Shown here piece by piece: positions 36,145-45,500 of a stretch of DNA of 64,000 nucleotides (position 1 is its first letter; the number at the start of each line of letters is the position of its first letter). The stretch is from JAFDVJ01 sp031411895. GTDB lineage: Bacteria > Acidobacteriota > Blastocatellia > Pyrinomonadales > Pyrinomonadaceae. The stretch is from NCBI GenBank assembly GCA_031411895.1, contig JANOBZ010000170.1:1-64000 (forward strand), in the 5' to 3' direction. Both the position numbers and the translations under genes were made by a program. A model generated the notes under the pieces. The model ran no database searches. It saw only the letters and a program-made list of their open reading frames with translations, and had not been told where the DNA came from.

Positions 36145-37509
36145 ATGAAAAATATCAAAAACAACAAAAAATTAGAGGCAATTTTATTTCTGCTGGGGAT
36201 GCTCGGCATTTTTACCGTAAACGCATTCGCGACAGCGCCCGCCAACGACAATTTCGCCAACGCCGAACAGCTTACGGGCATTCGCGTCAGCGTATCGCGC
36301 TCGAATGCGGAAGCGACCAAAGAGACGGGCGAGCCGAATCACACAGGCAATCCGGGCGGAAAATCCGTCTGGTTTCGATGGACCGCGCCGATGACGCGCA
36401 TGATGAGATTTACGACCAATCGCAGCGAAGGCAATATTGATACGCTGCTTCACGTTTATCGGGGTAGCGATTTAGCCACCCTGTCAACTGAGGGATTTAG
36501 TAACGACATTCACAATATAAACAAACGAAGTTTTACAAGAGTTAGGGTGCAAGCCGGAGAAACTTATTACATTGCGATAGACGGTTCTAAGTTTCAAGAT
36601 CAGCCCGCCGCTGAAGGCACATTTGTTTTGGACATTCATCCTTCGTTCCAATTTCAAGGCGCGGATTACGACTCGGACGGGATAACGGATATTGCCGTTT
36701 TCCGCCCCTCGACCGGCATCTGGTATTTGCGTCAATCTTCAACAAACGGCGCACCGGTGGGATCAGTTTCCTGGGGCGCAAACGGCGATATTCCGGTTGT
36801 TTCATCGAATACCGGCAGCGGCACGAACGAATTTACGGTTTTTCGTCCGTCAAACGGAACCTGGTATAACCGCGCTCTCAGCGGGATTCGTTATATATAT
36901 TGGGGAAAAAACGGTGATATTCCCGTCGCGGATCAGTTCGGCGGATCAAGCTTTACTGAATTTACGGTTTATCGCCCGTCAACCGGAGAATGGTTTATTA
37001 ATCACCCCACGCAAGCCGACCAATATTACCGATTCGGCACGGCGGAAGATATTCCCGTTCCGGGACAATACAGCGCGGATTCGTTTGCCGATGTCGCGGT
37101 TTATCGTCCCTCAGACGGAACGTGGTATTTCATGGTGCGGCAAAGCACCAACCACACGCAGGATACATTCAAAGCCATTCGTTGGGGCTTGGCGGGCGAC
37201 AAACCCGTTCCGGCGGATTACGACGGCGACGGAATTCTGGACATCGCGGTTTATCGCCCGTCAACCGGCGTGTGGTATGTTTTGCGCTCGTCGGACAACC
37301 AGATTCAAACCGCGCATTTCGGACTTCCCAACGATATTCCGACAACCGGCGATTTTAACGGCGACGGAATATTCGATTATGCCGTTTTCCGTCCTTCAAC
37401 CGGAATCTGGTATGTCGCGCGTCCGACGGGCGTTCCGGCGCAAAACTTCGATACCTACTACTTCGGTCTGAGCGGCGACATTCCCGTAACGTCAAATAAC
37501 GGCAGATAG
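36145..37509 (+). CDS. Secreted NDNF plus FG-GAP-like repeat protein (cassette 2)
   Basis: 454 residues from the ATG at 36145 with GGAG 14 bases upstream; the open frame extends further left but starts inside the regulator gene and crosses its terminator. Signal peptide (about 1-30, ending TVNAFATA), then PANDNFANAEQLTG, the GEPNHTGNPGGKSVWFRWTAP region and NIDTLLHVYRG. Six or so FG-GAP-like repeats follow, such as DYDSDGITDIAVFRPSTGIW and DYDGDGILDIAVYRPSTGVW. It is a clear paralogue of the protein at 26074, with identical words throughout. It is likely an extracellular calcium-binding propeller controlled by the adjacent two-component system. Confidence 0.87.
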   Translation: MKNIKNNKKLEAILFLLGMLGIFTVNAFATAPANDNFANAEQLTGIRVSVSRSNAEATKETGEPNHTGNPGGKSVWFRWTAPMTRMMRFTTNRSEGNIDTLLHVYRGSDLATLSTEGFSNDIHNINKRSFTRVRVQAGETYYIAIDGSKFQDQPAAEGTFVLDIHPSFQFQGADYDSDGITDIAVFRPSTGIWYLRQSSTNGAPVGSVSWGANGDIPVVSSNTGSGTNEFTVFRPSNGTWYNRALSGIRYIYWGKNGDIPVADQFGGSSFTEFTVYRPSTGEWFINHPTQADQYYRFGTAEDIPVPGQYSADSFADVAVYRPSDGTWYFMVRQSTNHTQDTFKAIRWGLAGDKPVPADYDGDGILDIAVYRPSTGVWYVLRSSDNQIQTAHFGLPNDIPTTGDFNGDGIFDYAVFRPSTGIWYVARPTGVPAQNFDTYYFGLSGDIPVTSNNGR

Positions 37510-37526
37510 CAAGTTTCCTGTCGGCG

Positions 37527-37561
37527 GAGTTTCAGCTTGCCCCTCAAGCGGGCTGAAACTC
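37527..37561. repeat. GTTTCAGC hairpin
   Basis: GAGTTTCAGC and GCTGAAACTC form a 10-bp perfect stem with an inner TTGC/GCGG-rich loop, 18 bases after the stop of the secreted protein gene and 20 bases before the globin start. Confidence 0.65.
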
Positions 37562-37580
37562 GAAAATCACGAGGAATATT

Positions 37581-39386
37581 ATGAACCCCGAACAAATAAA
37601 CCTAATCAGGCGGTCATTCGAAAAAATTTCTTCCGAAGCGTTCGCGGAAAGTTTTTACAACCATCTTTTTTCGATTCAGCCCGCACTGCGGCTGCTGTTC
37701 CCGGACGATTTAGGCGAGCGAAACGAAAAACTGATACCGGTCTTTGAAGCGGCGATCGAAATGCTTGAAGAGCCGGAAAAGTTCATTCCGGTTTTGGAAG
37801 AAACCGGACGCCGCCACGCGCTCGACGGGCTGCGCGAAGAGCATTACGAAACGATCGGCGCGGCGCTTCTCGCATCGCTTCGGGAAACGGTCGGCGCAGA
37901 TTTTACCGCCGAGACCGAAGCCGCCTGGACGAAGCTCTACGAAGTAATGAGCGAAACAATGAAAAGCGGAGCGCGTCGGCTTTCCGGCATGTCCGAACAA
38001 AATCAGGAAAAAAATACAGAGGAGACACCAATGAAAATCTTTAAACACGCGAAATTTATTACCGGCTTTATTTTCTTAATTTTTATTTTTTCGGCTGCGG
38101 CGTTCGCGCAGACGACCGCTTTTACCTATCAGGGAAAATTAAACGACGGCGCGACGGCGGCGAACGGTTCTTATCTTTTAGAGTTTAAGCTCTACGACAC
38201 GCAGACTGTCGGGGCGGGAACGCAAATTGGCGCGACCTTGTCGGACATTCCGGCGACAGTCGCAAACGGCATTTTTACAGTCCAACTCGATTTCGGCGCG
38301 AACGCATTTAACGGCGCGGACAGGTTTCTGGAAATTTCGGTGCGCCGAAACGCCGGCGAAAGTTATGTCACGCTCGCGCCGCGACAACCCGTTTCGAGCG
38401 TGCCTTACGCCATCAAATCGAAAACGGCGGAAACGGCTGTCACGGCAATAAACGCAACAAATGCGACGAACGCTGCGAATGCCGACACGCTTGACGGGAT
38501 AGATTCCTCGGGGTTTGTGCCGGCGAACACGACGTTGTTCATTCGTAATCAAACGAATCAGCAAACGGCGGATTTCAACATCAACGGAACGGGAACGGCG
38601 AACATCGTCAATGCGACGATGCAGTTTAACCTGAACGGCACGCGGATACTGGGCACGGGAATCGGCAGCGTTTTTCTGGGTTTTTCCGCGGGACAGAACA
38701 ATTTTGGGCTCAGCTTCTTTAACACGTTTGTCGGCAATAGCGCAGGTTCGAACAACACCGAGGGCGAACAAAACACTTTTTTCGGCTCCAGTGCGGGGAT
38801 ATCCAACACGACAGGTAGTTTAAATACAGTTATCGGCTCGTTTGCTGATGTCGGCGCGAACAATCTGCAATACGCCACAGCTATCGGCGCCGGTTCGGTT
38901 GTTTCGACGAACGACACGATCGTGCTTGGCAGGACGAGCGGCGCAGACAAAGTTCGAATTCCCGGTCTCGGTTCGGCTGGCACGACGACGCTGTGCCGTA
39001 ACGCTTCAAATCAAATCTCGACCTGCTCGTCTTCTTTACGTTACAAAACCAACATCAATCCTTTTAGTTCGGGTTTGAGCATCATCAATCGCCTGAAACC
39101 GATCACTTTCAATTGGAAAGATGGTGGAATGTTTGATTTGGGCTTAGGCGCGGAAGACGTTGCGGCGGTAGATGAAAATCTCGTCATCCGCAACGAAAAA
39201 GGCGAGGTCGAAGGCGTCAAATACGACCGCCTCGGCGTCGTTTTGATAAACGCGGTCAAGGAGCAGCAAGAGCAGATCGCAGCACAGCAAAAGCTGCTCG
39301 ATGAGCAAGCCGGACAAATCGCACTCCTCAAGCAGCTTGTCTGTGCGCAGAACAAAACGGCGGCGGTTTGCGCGGAGGAGAAATAA
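37581..39386 (+). CDS. Globin domain fused in frame to a secreted YadA-head / S74-chaperone protein
   Basis: 601 residues without an internal stop. Residues 1-135 are a bacterial single-domain globin, with the proximal histidine H79 in GRRHALDGLREEHYETIGAA. At M151 (base 38031) a canonical signal peptide begins (KFITGFIFLIFIFSAAAFAQ), with its own GGAG at 38021-38024. The secreted part has a beta domain (TTAFTYQGKLNDGATAANG), then left-handed roll repeats of the YadA head type (VFLGFSAGQNNFG, TFVGNSAGSNN, TVIGSFADVG). It ends in a peptidase S74-like chaperone domain (SSLRYKTNINPF, LKPITFNWKDG, VGVVLINAVKEQQEQI-like) and a coiled coil. A cytosolic heme protein leading into an exported protein is odd: either a recent loss of the globin stop or two products from one frame. 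Confidence 0.8.
   Translation: MNPEQINLIRRSFEKISSEAFAESFYNHLFSIQPALRLLFPDDLGERNEKLIPVFEAAIEMLEEPEKFIPVLEETGRRHALDGLREEHYETIGAALLASLRETVGADFTAETEAAWTKLYEVMSETMKSGARRLSGMSEQNQEKNTEETPMKIFKHAKFITGFIFLIFIFSAAAFAQTTAFTYQGKLNDGATAANGSYLLEFKLYDTQTVGAGTQIGATLSDIPATVANGIFTVQLDFGANAFNGADRFLEISVRRNAGESYVTLAPRQPVSSVPYAIKSKTAETAVTAINATNATNAANADTLDGIDSSGFVPANTTLFIRNQTNQQTADFNINGTGTANIVNATMQFNLNGTRILGTGIGSVFLGFSAGQNNFGLSFFNTFVGNSAGSNNTEGEQNTFFGSSAGISNTTGSLNTVIGSFADVGANNLQYATAIGAGSVVSTNDTIVLGRTSGADKVRIPGLGSAGTTTLCRNASNQISTCSSSLRYKTNINPFSSGLSIINRLKPITFNWKDGGMFDLGLGAEDVAAVDENLVIRNEKGEVEGVKYDRLGVVLINAVKEQQEQIAAQQKLLDEQAGQIALLKQLVCAQNKTAAVCAEEK
38021..38033 (+). promoter_or_regulatory. Internal ribosome binding site and start inside the globin fusion
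   Basis: GGAGACACCA followed by ATG at 38031, immediately before a textbook signal peptide. It supports a separate start for the exported protein. Confidence 0.7.
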
Positions 39387-39455
39387 TGCGAATTACTGAT
39401 TTTTGACTCGAAACGCCGTTTCCAAAATGTCGAAACCGTAAATACGGAGAAAAAT

Positions 39456-39893
39456 ATGAATCAAACAATAGCGCAGCCTATTTTCAGAGTTTGCTACAAA
39501 TGCAAGTACGAGGGCGAAACAGTCGAACTAAATTGCGCGCAGTGTCACAGACCTCTGCAAAGCCGTCAGCAAATAAAGATTTTGGGCGGACTCCAAATCT
39601 TTATTGGTTTTCTTTTAACGATCGCGATGTTGGTCATCATCGTCACGATGAGTCAAAAAACTGTCGGCGGCACGGATTATTACTCGAATTACAGGGCAGA
39701 GGAGTCGGCTGAAAAAATGCAAGCGGGACTATCGATCCTGTATGCAGTCTTGGCATTCGGGATTGTCAATATCATCAACGGAGTTTGGCATTGGCTGACG
39801 GGCAGGCGAAATTTGCTTTTGCTTTTAATTATGTTTGGTCTGGCGTTTGTTATGCTGATTGCCGCGCAAATTTTGCCCGTAATTTTTCCTTAA
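39456..39893 (+). CDS. Small zinc-ribbon membrane protein
   Basis: 145 residues. A four-cysteine zinc ribbon (CYKCKYEG near 14, NCAQCHRPL near 29) is followed by three predicted transmembrane helices (about 48-72, 95-115, 120-142). ATG at 39456 has a GGAG at about 39446. Zinc-ribbon plus helices proteins of this kind are common and mostly uncharacterised. It lies downstream of the globin-fusion gene and is followed 17 bases later by a small secreted protein, so it may belong to the same transcription unit. Function is unknown. Confidence 0.7.
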   Translation: MNQTIAQPIFRVCYKCKYEGETVELNCAQCHRPLQSRQQIKILGGLQIFIGFLLTIAMLVIIVTMSQKTVGGTDYYSNYRAEESAEKMQAGLSILYAVLAFGIVNIINGVWHWLTGRRNLLLLLIMFGLAFVMLIAAQILPVIFP

Positions 39894-39910
39894 ACGAATT
39901 GGAGAAAAAT

Positions 39911-40423
39911 ATGAAAAACAAATTGATAATTTCAGTATTTACTTTAATGATTTGCCCGGTAATCGCTTCGGCGCAAATTTCATCGGGCGGAAGTTTCAGT
40001 CTTGAAAAATCCGTCATCGCGGGCGGCGGCGGTGAAAGTACGGGCGGCGGGTTTAGGGCTGCCGGAACAGCGGGTCAGAATGCCGCCGGAACTTTGACTC
40101 AAAACAGCAGCTTTTTTCAAATCGGAGGATTCTGGTCGCCCGACCAGCTTGCTCCGACATCCGCATCGGTTTCGATCAGCGGAAAAGTTACGACTTCGAA
40201 CGGCAGGGGAATCCGAAACGTGATTGTTACTTTGACCGATCCCGAAGGCAATGTTCGAACAACCGTCACGGGATCGTTCGGAAGTTATCATTTTACGGAC
40301 GTTGAGGTCGGTCACACATATATTTTGCAGGTTCAGGCGAAAAAATACGTCTTCCTCAATCCGGCGCAGGTCGTAACAGTCAGTGATGAATTGACCAATT
40401 TGGATTTTACGGCTGAAGATTAG
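39911..40423 (+). CDS. Small secreted protein with carboxypeptidase regulatory-like domain
   Basis: 170 residues from the ATG at 39911, with GGAG at 39901. Signal peptide (about 1-21, ending VIASAQ). The middle has the Gly-rich SFSLEKSVIAGGGG/TGGGFRAAGTAGQ pattern often seen in proteins with autotransporter-like or repeat surfaces, followed by a beta-sandwich (about 85-168: SVSISGKVTTSNGRGIRNVI, SYHFTDVEVGHTYILQV, DELTNLDF). The sandwich resembles transthyretin-like/CNA-B folds used in surface proteins. No enzymatic residues are visible. It is probably an exported structural or adhesive protein. Confidence 0.75.
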   Translation: MKNKLIISVFTLMICPVIASAQISSGGSFSLEKSVIAGGGGESTGGGFRAAGTAGQNAAGTLTQNSSFFQIGGFWSPDQLAPTSASVSISGKVTTSNGRGIRNVIVTLTDPEGNVRTTVTGSFGSYHFTDVEVGHTYILQVQAKKYVFLNPAQVVTVSDELTNLDFTAED

Positions 40424-40441
40424 CTTTGTGCAAAAACAAAA

Positions 40442-40520
40442 ATCAGCCACGAATGAACACGAAAAAACACGAATAAATTTTAATAAAATATTCGTGCTAT
40501 TCGTGTTATTCGTGGCTGAT
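40442..40520. repeat. Mirrored CACGAATAA repeat hairpin
   Basis: ATCAGCCACGAATGAACACG and following units (40442-40475) are mirrored by 40489-40520, which ends CGTGGCTGAT. The inner unit ACACGAA recurs at about 10-base spacing. It starts 19 bases after one stop codon and ends 11 bases before the stop of the leftward gene. Same family as 53856-53932. Confidence 0.8.
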
Positions 40521-40530
40521 CTCTAAAAAA

Positions 40531-41382
40531 TTAACGATTCGCTTCCGGAAGTAATTCGTAATTGCCCATTTCGCGGTTGTAGGCGTCGAGCGCGCCGACC
40601 GAATCGGCGGTCGCGTCGAGCATCTGTTTGGTCATCGCGATCGAATCCGAAAGCTGTTCGAAATCGAGCAAAGAGAATTTTTCGGGCGTACTCATCGTCA
40701 CGATCTCGTCGTTCAGGTAACCGAAGAAATTTTCGATGGACTGCAATTGTCCTTCGACCAATTTGACGCTTCTTTCCAGTTCATCGAAAGACGCTAAACG
40801 GCGTTTCAATATTTCGACGTTCGTTTGCTGAATCCGGCGCGTTTTTTCGTCGGGCGAACTTTCGGCGGCGCGAAAAGCCTGCGCCAATTGATTATGGACA
40901 GCCTGCCGGTTGATTGATTTGAGATGCTGTTTGCGGCGGCGGTAAACGTCGAGCAGGTCAACGAAATCTTCCCAGCGCCGTTCGAGCGATTTGAGATTGG
41001 TCGGCAGCTCTCGCGCGCCGGTAAATTTATGGTAATTTTCTAAGATTTTATCTTTTTGCCAGCGCAGATATTCGACCGCTTCGCGTTCTCTGGGCGTAAA
41101 GCTTTTGATTAATTTTTCACGGGTCGCTACGTTGAGCGCGCGGGCGCGCTGGTTTTCACGACTGTTGACGAGTTGACGATACGCGGGAATCATCGGCAGG
41201 GCGATGACATAGATGGCTTCGAAAAGGAGCGCGATAAACAGAGGAATAATGCTTCCGGTATAAGCGGCGGCGACGGCGAAACCGGCAAGACCCCAGAAAT
41301 TAACGGGTTCTTTAACCGCTTCCTTGACGTATTTTGTATTAAATCTGTTAAATTCTTGTTGATATTTCGCTAAATCAGCCAT
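40531..41382 (-). CDS. Helical membrane protein next to pspA, unknown
   Basis: 283 residues. The N-terminal soluble helix (MADLAKYQQEFNRFNTKYVK) is followed by two hydrophobic segments (about 28-65). The rest is charged and helical with coiled-coil character (LRWQKDKILENYHKF; LVEGQLQSIENFFGYL). It is 92 bases downstream of the pspA-like gene on the same strand, so the two are likely co-transcribed and the protein may work with PspA at the membrane. I do not recognise a named family. The call of a PspA partner rests on position only. Confidence 0.7.
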   Translation of the reverse strand: MADLAKYQQEFNRFNTKYVKEAVKEPVNFWGLAGFAVAAAYTGSIIPLFIALLFEAIYVIALPMIPAYRQLVNSRENQRARALNVATREKLIKSFTPREREAVEYLRWQKDKILENYHKFTGARELPTNLKSLERRWEDFVDLLDVYRRRKQHLKSINRQAVHNQLAQAFRAAESSPDEKTRRIQQTNVEILKRRLASFDELERSVKLVEGQLQSIENFFGYLNDEIVTMSTPEKFSLLDFEQLSDSIAMTKQMLDATADSVGALDAYNREMGNYELLPEANR

Positions 41383-41474
41383 AAATTATGTAGATGCTAA
41401 AATGCCCCGCTAAGTTTCGCCGCGCTGTTTTTAAGTTTCAGTAATTCTTATAAATACTTGAACTTTACAAAAAA

Positions 41475-42221
41475 TTATGAAGCATTCTGCTCTTCGTTGG
41501 TCGTTCCCGAACCGGCTGAAATCTGTTTGCCCGCATTGTTCGAACCCGAACCGAGCATACCCATCGATTGTTTGTATTCCAAAAGCTTGTCCTGAAGTTG
41601 AATGTCCATCGCCTCGCGCTCGATGTCCTGCATCTGATTGTCGACCGACGAAGTGCCGAGCTGAAGTTTGGCTTCGGCGGCGGCAACGCGGCGATCGATT
41701 TTTTCGCGCATTTCGGTAAAGGTCGAAGAATCGTCGCCGATGTTGAAGGTTTCCATCGTCTGCGCGAGCTGTTCCTGAAGCTTCGCCTGTTTCGCGGCGC
41801 TGATCAGCTGCATCGCTTCGGCGGTGCGCTTCTTCATGTTGAGCACATAGTTATCGCGCGCTTTCAAAGCTTGTTTCGAGGCGAGCTGCGCGTTTTCGTG
41901 CTGCATATTCGTGCGTTCGAGATCGATCTGCGCCTGCTGCAATTGTCCGATATACGCCGTCGCGATGTCGTCGCGATTCATTTTGACCGACGCTTTGATC
42001 TTCGAATCCAGGTCAACGACCTGCGTCGAAAGATTCTCCTTCTGTTTTGCCAGAAGGCGCTCGGTCGCCATCACCTGCGCAACGGAGTTGTTAAGTTCCG
42101 GCACGCGGTCGCGCATATCACGGATGGTTTGCTGTAAAACCAGTTCCGGATTTTCCATCTTATCAAGCGCGGCACCGGTATTCGCCTTAAAAATTCTTAC
42201 AAATCTTGCCCACAATCCCAT
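41475..42221 (-). CDS. pspA: PspA/IM30 (Vipp1) family membrane-stress protein
   Basis: 248 residues. It starts with the membrane-binding helix region MGLWARFVRIFKANTGAALD and continues as an unbroken helical hairpin: MENPELVLQQTIRDMRDRVP, LLAKQKENLSTQVVDLDSKI, ARDNYVLNMKKRTAEAMQL. This is the ESCRT-III-related PspA/Vipp1 fold, which polymerises on the inner membrane under proton leak or lipid stress. The C-terminal tail after about residue 220 is Gly/Ser/Asn-rich and lineage-specific. No PspF or PspBC homologues are nearby; an adjacent membrane protein follows downstream. Confidence 0.9.
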   Translation of the reverse strand: MGLWARFVRIFKANTGAALDKMENPELVLQQTIRDMRDRVPELNNSVAQVMATERLLAKQKENLSTQVVDLDSKIKASVKMNRDDIATAYIGQLQQAQIDLERTNMQHENAQLASKQALKARDNYVLNMKKRTAEAMQLISAAKQAKLQEQLAQTMETFNIGDDSSTFTEMREKIDRRVAAAEAKLQLGTSSVDNQMQDIEREAMDIQLQDKLLEYKQSMGMLGSGSNNAGKQISAGSGTTNEEQNAS

Positions 42222-42543
42222 TTTATCTATCTCGTCTCCAAATAAAATATATTAAAAGAACTTTTTGCCGGAAATCCTTACGACAGCCCGTTTCGCAAAG
42301 TTGCAGATTCCACTTTAAGTATAACAGGAAAATTAAATTAGTTACTAACAAAAAGCAAATCCAGCGGCGGCTTAATTCGCCGCGCCGGAAAAAACGCCTG
42401 CAAGTTTTCCGCTTCGTGCCCGTTCAGAAAAGGAACGAGGCTTTTTACGAAAGCTAGTTTCAAAAAAAAAATTGGAGTAAGATGAACGCGAAACGTTACG
42501 TCGAATGCTCGCCCGAAAGTAAAGCGTGAGGAAGATAAAGATA

Positions 42544-45500
42544 ATGAAAAAATTGGTCTCCTGGTTAATGTTTGCCGTTATATATTTGAATGTTTTTTCG
42601 CCGATGATGGTTGCGGTCAATGCCCAGAAAACCGGCGGCAGAACGATTCCGACTACCAAATCGAATATGAATGTAAATTTACCCGATGGTTTGCAGTTTC
42701 GCCTCTCGGAAGGCACGGAAGGCGCGGAAACGCGCGAAAAACAGGCGTTCGCCGAAACGAATCAGCTTTCGGAAAAAGACACGACCGCACTGCTTAAACG
42801 CATTCCCGAAATCAAGCCCGAACAGGACGATCAGGCTGATTTCAAAAAGCGCGAAGGAACGCTGCCCGCGCCGAAAACCGGCACGACAGTTCCCGTTAAA
42901 TTTCCCGCGACCGAGCAGATCAACCCGAATATCGCGGAGCAGGCAAAGCTTCCGCTCGAAGTTTTGCGCTATTCGCCCGAGGGCGAAGTTCCGCTCGCGC
43001 CCGATCTTTCCGTCACGTTTTCGCAAGCAATGGTCGCCGTTACTTCGCAGGAACAAGCCGCGCTCGTGACGCCGGTCGAATTACAGCCGCAGGTCGAAGG
43101 AAAATGGCGCTGGCTCGGTACGAAAACATTGATGTTCGACACGACCAAACGCTTTCCGATGGCGACGAAATTTACCGCGCGCATTCCTGCCGGAACGAAA
43201 TCGGCGACCGGACAGGTTTTGCAGAAAGACGTCGTGTGGACGTTTACGACTCCGCCGCCGAAGATCGAAACGGCGGTTCCGAAAAATCAGATCACGCGGC
43301 GCGACGCGCTGATGTTCGTTTCGTTCGATCAGGAAATTAACGCGGAAGCGCTTTTGCGCGTGATGAAAGTGACGGGCGGCGGCAAACCTTTAACCGTCCG
43401 GCTCGCGACCGAGGAAGAGCTTAATCAAGACACTTCGATTTCCTACTATGTCAAACAAACGCAGCCGCGCCGCTGGCTCGCGTTTCGCGCCGTCACGAAC
43501 GAAGGTTTGACGGCTGACGCGCTGCCGGCGGATTCCGCGATCGTCGTTACTTTTCCGAAAGGAACGCCGTCCGCCGAAGGTCCTTTGACGACGACCATTG
43601 ACCAGAGTTTCGGTTTCAATACCTACGGCGCGATGAGATACGTCAGCGGCTGGTGCAGTTATCAGGGAAACAAAAAATGCTCGCCCTCGGACGGCTGGTA
43701 TCTACAGTTTACAAACCCGATTGACGCGGCGACGTTCGATAAATCGCAGATTAAGATCGAACCTGCGGTCGAAGGCTTAAACATTTACCCGTCGGGCAAT
43801 TTCATCTATTTCGAAGGCTATAAAAAAGGACGCACGACCTATAAAGTTACGCTCGAAAATAAAATCAAAGACATTTACGGGCAGCAGTTAGACAAGCCCG
43901 CCGCCGCGACGTTTACGGTCGGCTCGGCAGAATCGAATTTATATTCGCAGGGCGGCACGTTCGTCATTCTCGACCCGACCGCAAAACCCGCTTACTCGAT
44001 CTATTCGACCAATACGGCGTCGGTCAAGGTCAAGATCACGGCGGTCACGCCGCAGGATTGGGAAGGTTTCAGGCAGTATATGCGCTACGCCTATTACGAC
44101 GACCAAAAACGCCCGAAAATGCCGGGTCGCGTGGTCGTCAATAAAACCGTCGCGGTTGAAAATAAACCCGACGAGATGGTCGAAACACGGATTGATCTGT
44201 CCGAGGCGCTCAGCGACGGATTCGGCAACGCGATCATCGAGATCGAGCCGGCGGTCAAGCGCGACAAATACGACCGCACGAAAATCACGGTCTGGGCACA
44301 GTCGACGCAGATCGGCTTGGACGCGTTTGTGGACAATGAAGAACTCGTCGGTTTCGCGACTGATCTGAAAACCGGCAAACCGCTCGCGGGCGTCGAGCTT
44401 TCGATCTTCCCGAACGGCAAAACTCCGGCGGGCAAAACCGTTTCCGAAAATGATTCAAACATCAATCTGCAATCCGAAACCCAGAATCCGAAATCGAGCT
44501 GGTGGGAATGGCTCTGGAGCTGGGGAAGTTCGGAGCAGCAGCCTTCGACCGAGGTCGAATCGGTAGACGAAAACGGCGCGACGGTCGACACCGAAACCAT
44601 CGAAGCCGCGCAAGGCGCACAGACGACCGGGAACGGAATTTTGCGGCTGCCTCTGCCCGAAACGCAGTCGCAGAAATCCCAAAACGTGTTGATCGCGCGG
44701 CGCGGCAAAGACGTCGCTTTTATGCCGGAAAACTCCGATTATTACTGGAACGATTACGGCAGCTGGTACAAAAAAGGCTACTCGGACGATGTCCGGTGGT
44801 TTATCTTCGACGACCGCAAAATGTATCGCCCGAAAGAAGAAGTCGCGATCAAAGGCTATATGCGTTTCTACGAAGGCGGAAAACTGGGCGACATTCAGCC
44901 GATCGGCGACCGCGCGGGCGGCAGCGTGAGCTTTGTCGTTTCGGATTCGCGCGGCAACGAAATCACGAAAGGCGAAGCGCCGGTAAACGCTTTCGGCGCG
45001 TTCGATTTCAAATTCAAATTGACCGACACGATGAACCTCGGCATGGCGAATATCCGCGTGCTTACCGCCAATGGTTCGTGGTCGGCGTATCACCAGTTCA
45101 ACGTCCAGGAATTTCGCCGACCGGAATTCGAGGTCAAGGCGAAGGTTGATTCCGAAGCGCCGCATTTTGTCGGCGGCAAGGCTGATCTATCGGTCGAAGC
45201 CAAATATTACGCGGGCGGCGGACTTGCGAACGCCGAAGCGAACTGGACGGTAACGGCGACGCCGACGAGTTACACGCCGCCGAATCGCGGAGATTTCACG
45301 TTCGGAACGTGGGTTCCGTGGTGGCGCGGTTTTTCGGGCGGCGAATCCGATTACGACGACATCGGTTTTCGTCCGGGCGGACAGAGCGTGACGCAGACTT
45401 TCAAGGGCGTCACGGATGCCGCCGGAATTCACCGTTTGAAAATTGACTTCGAATCGGTCAAACCGCCGCGCCCGTACACGATTTCGGCAGCTTCGTCCGT

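Noticed and set aside
44455..45165. 236-codon leftward frame inside alpha-2-macroglobulin
   Set aside because: Antisense to conserved MG domains; composition is that of mirrored codons.
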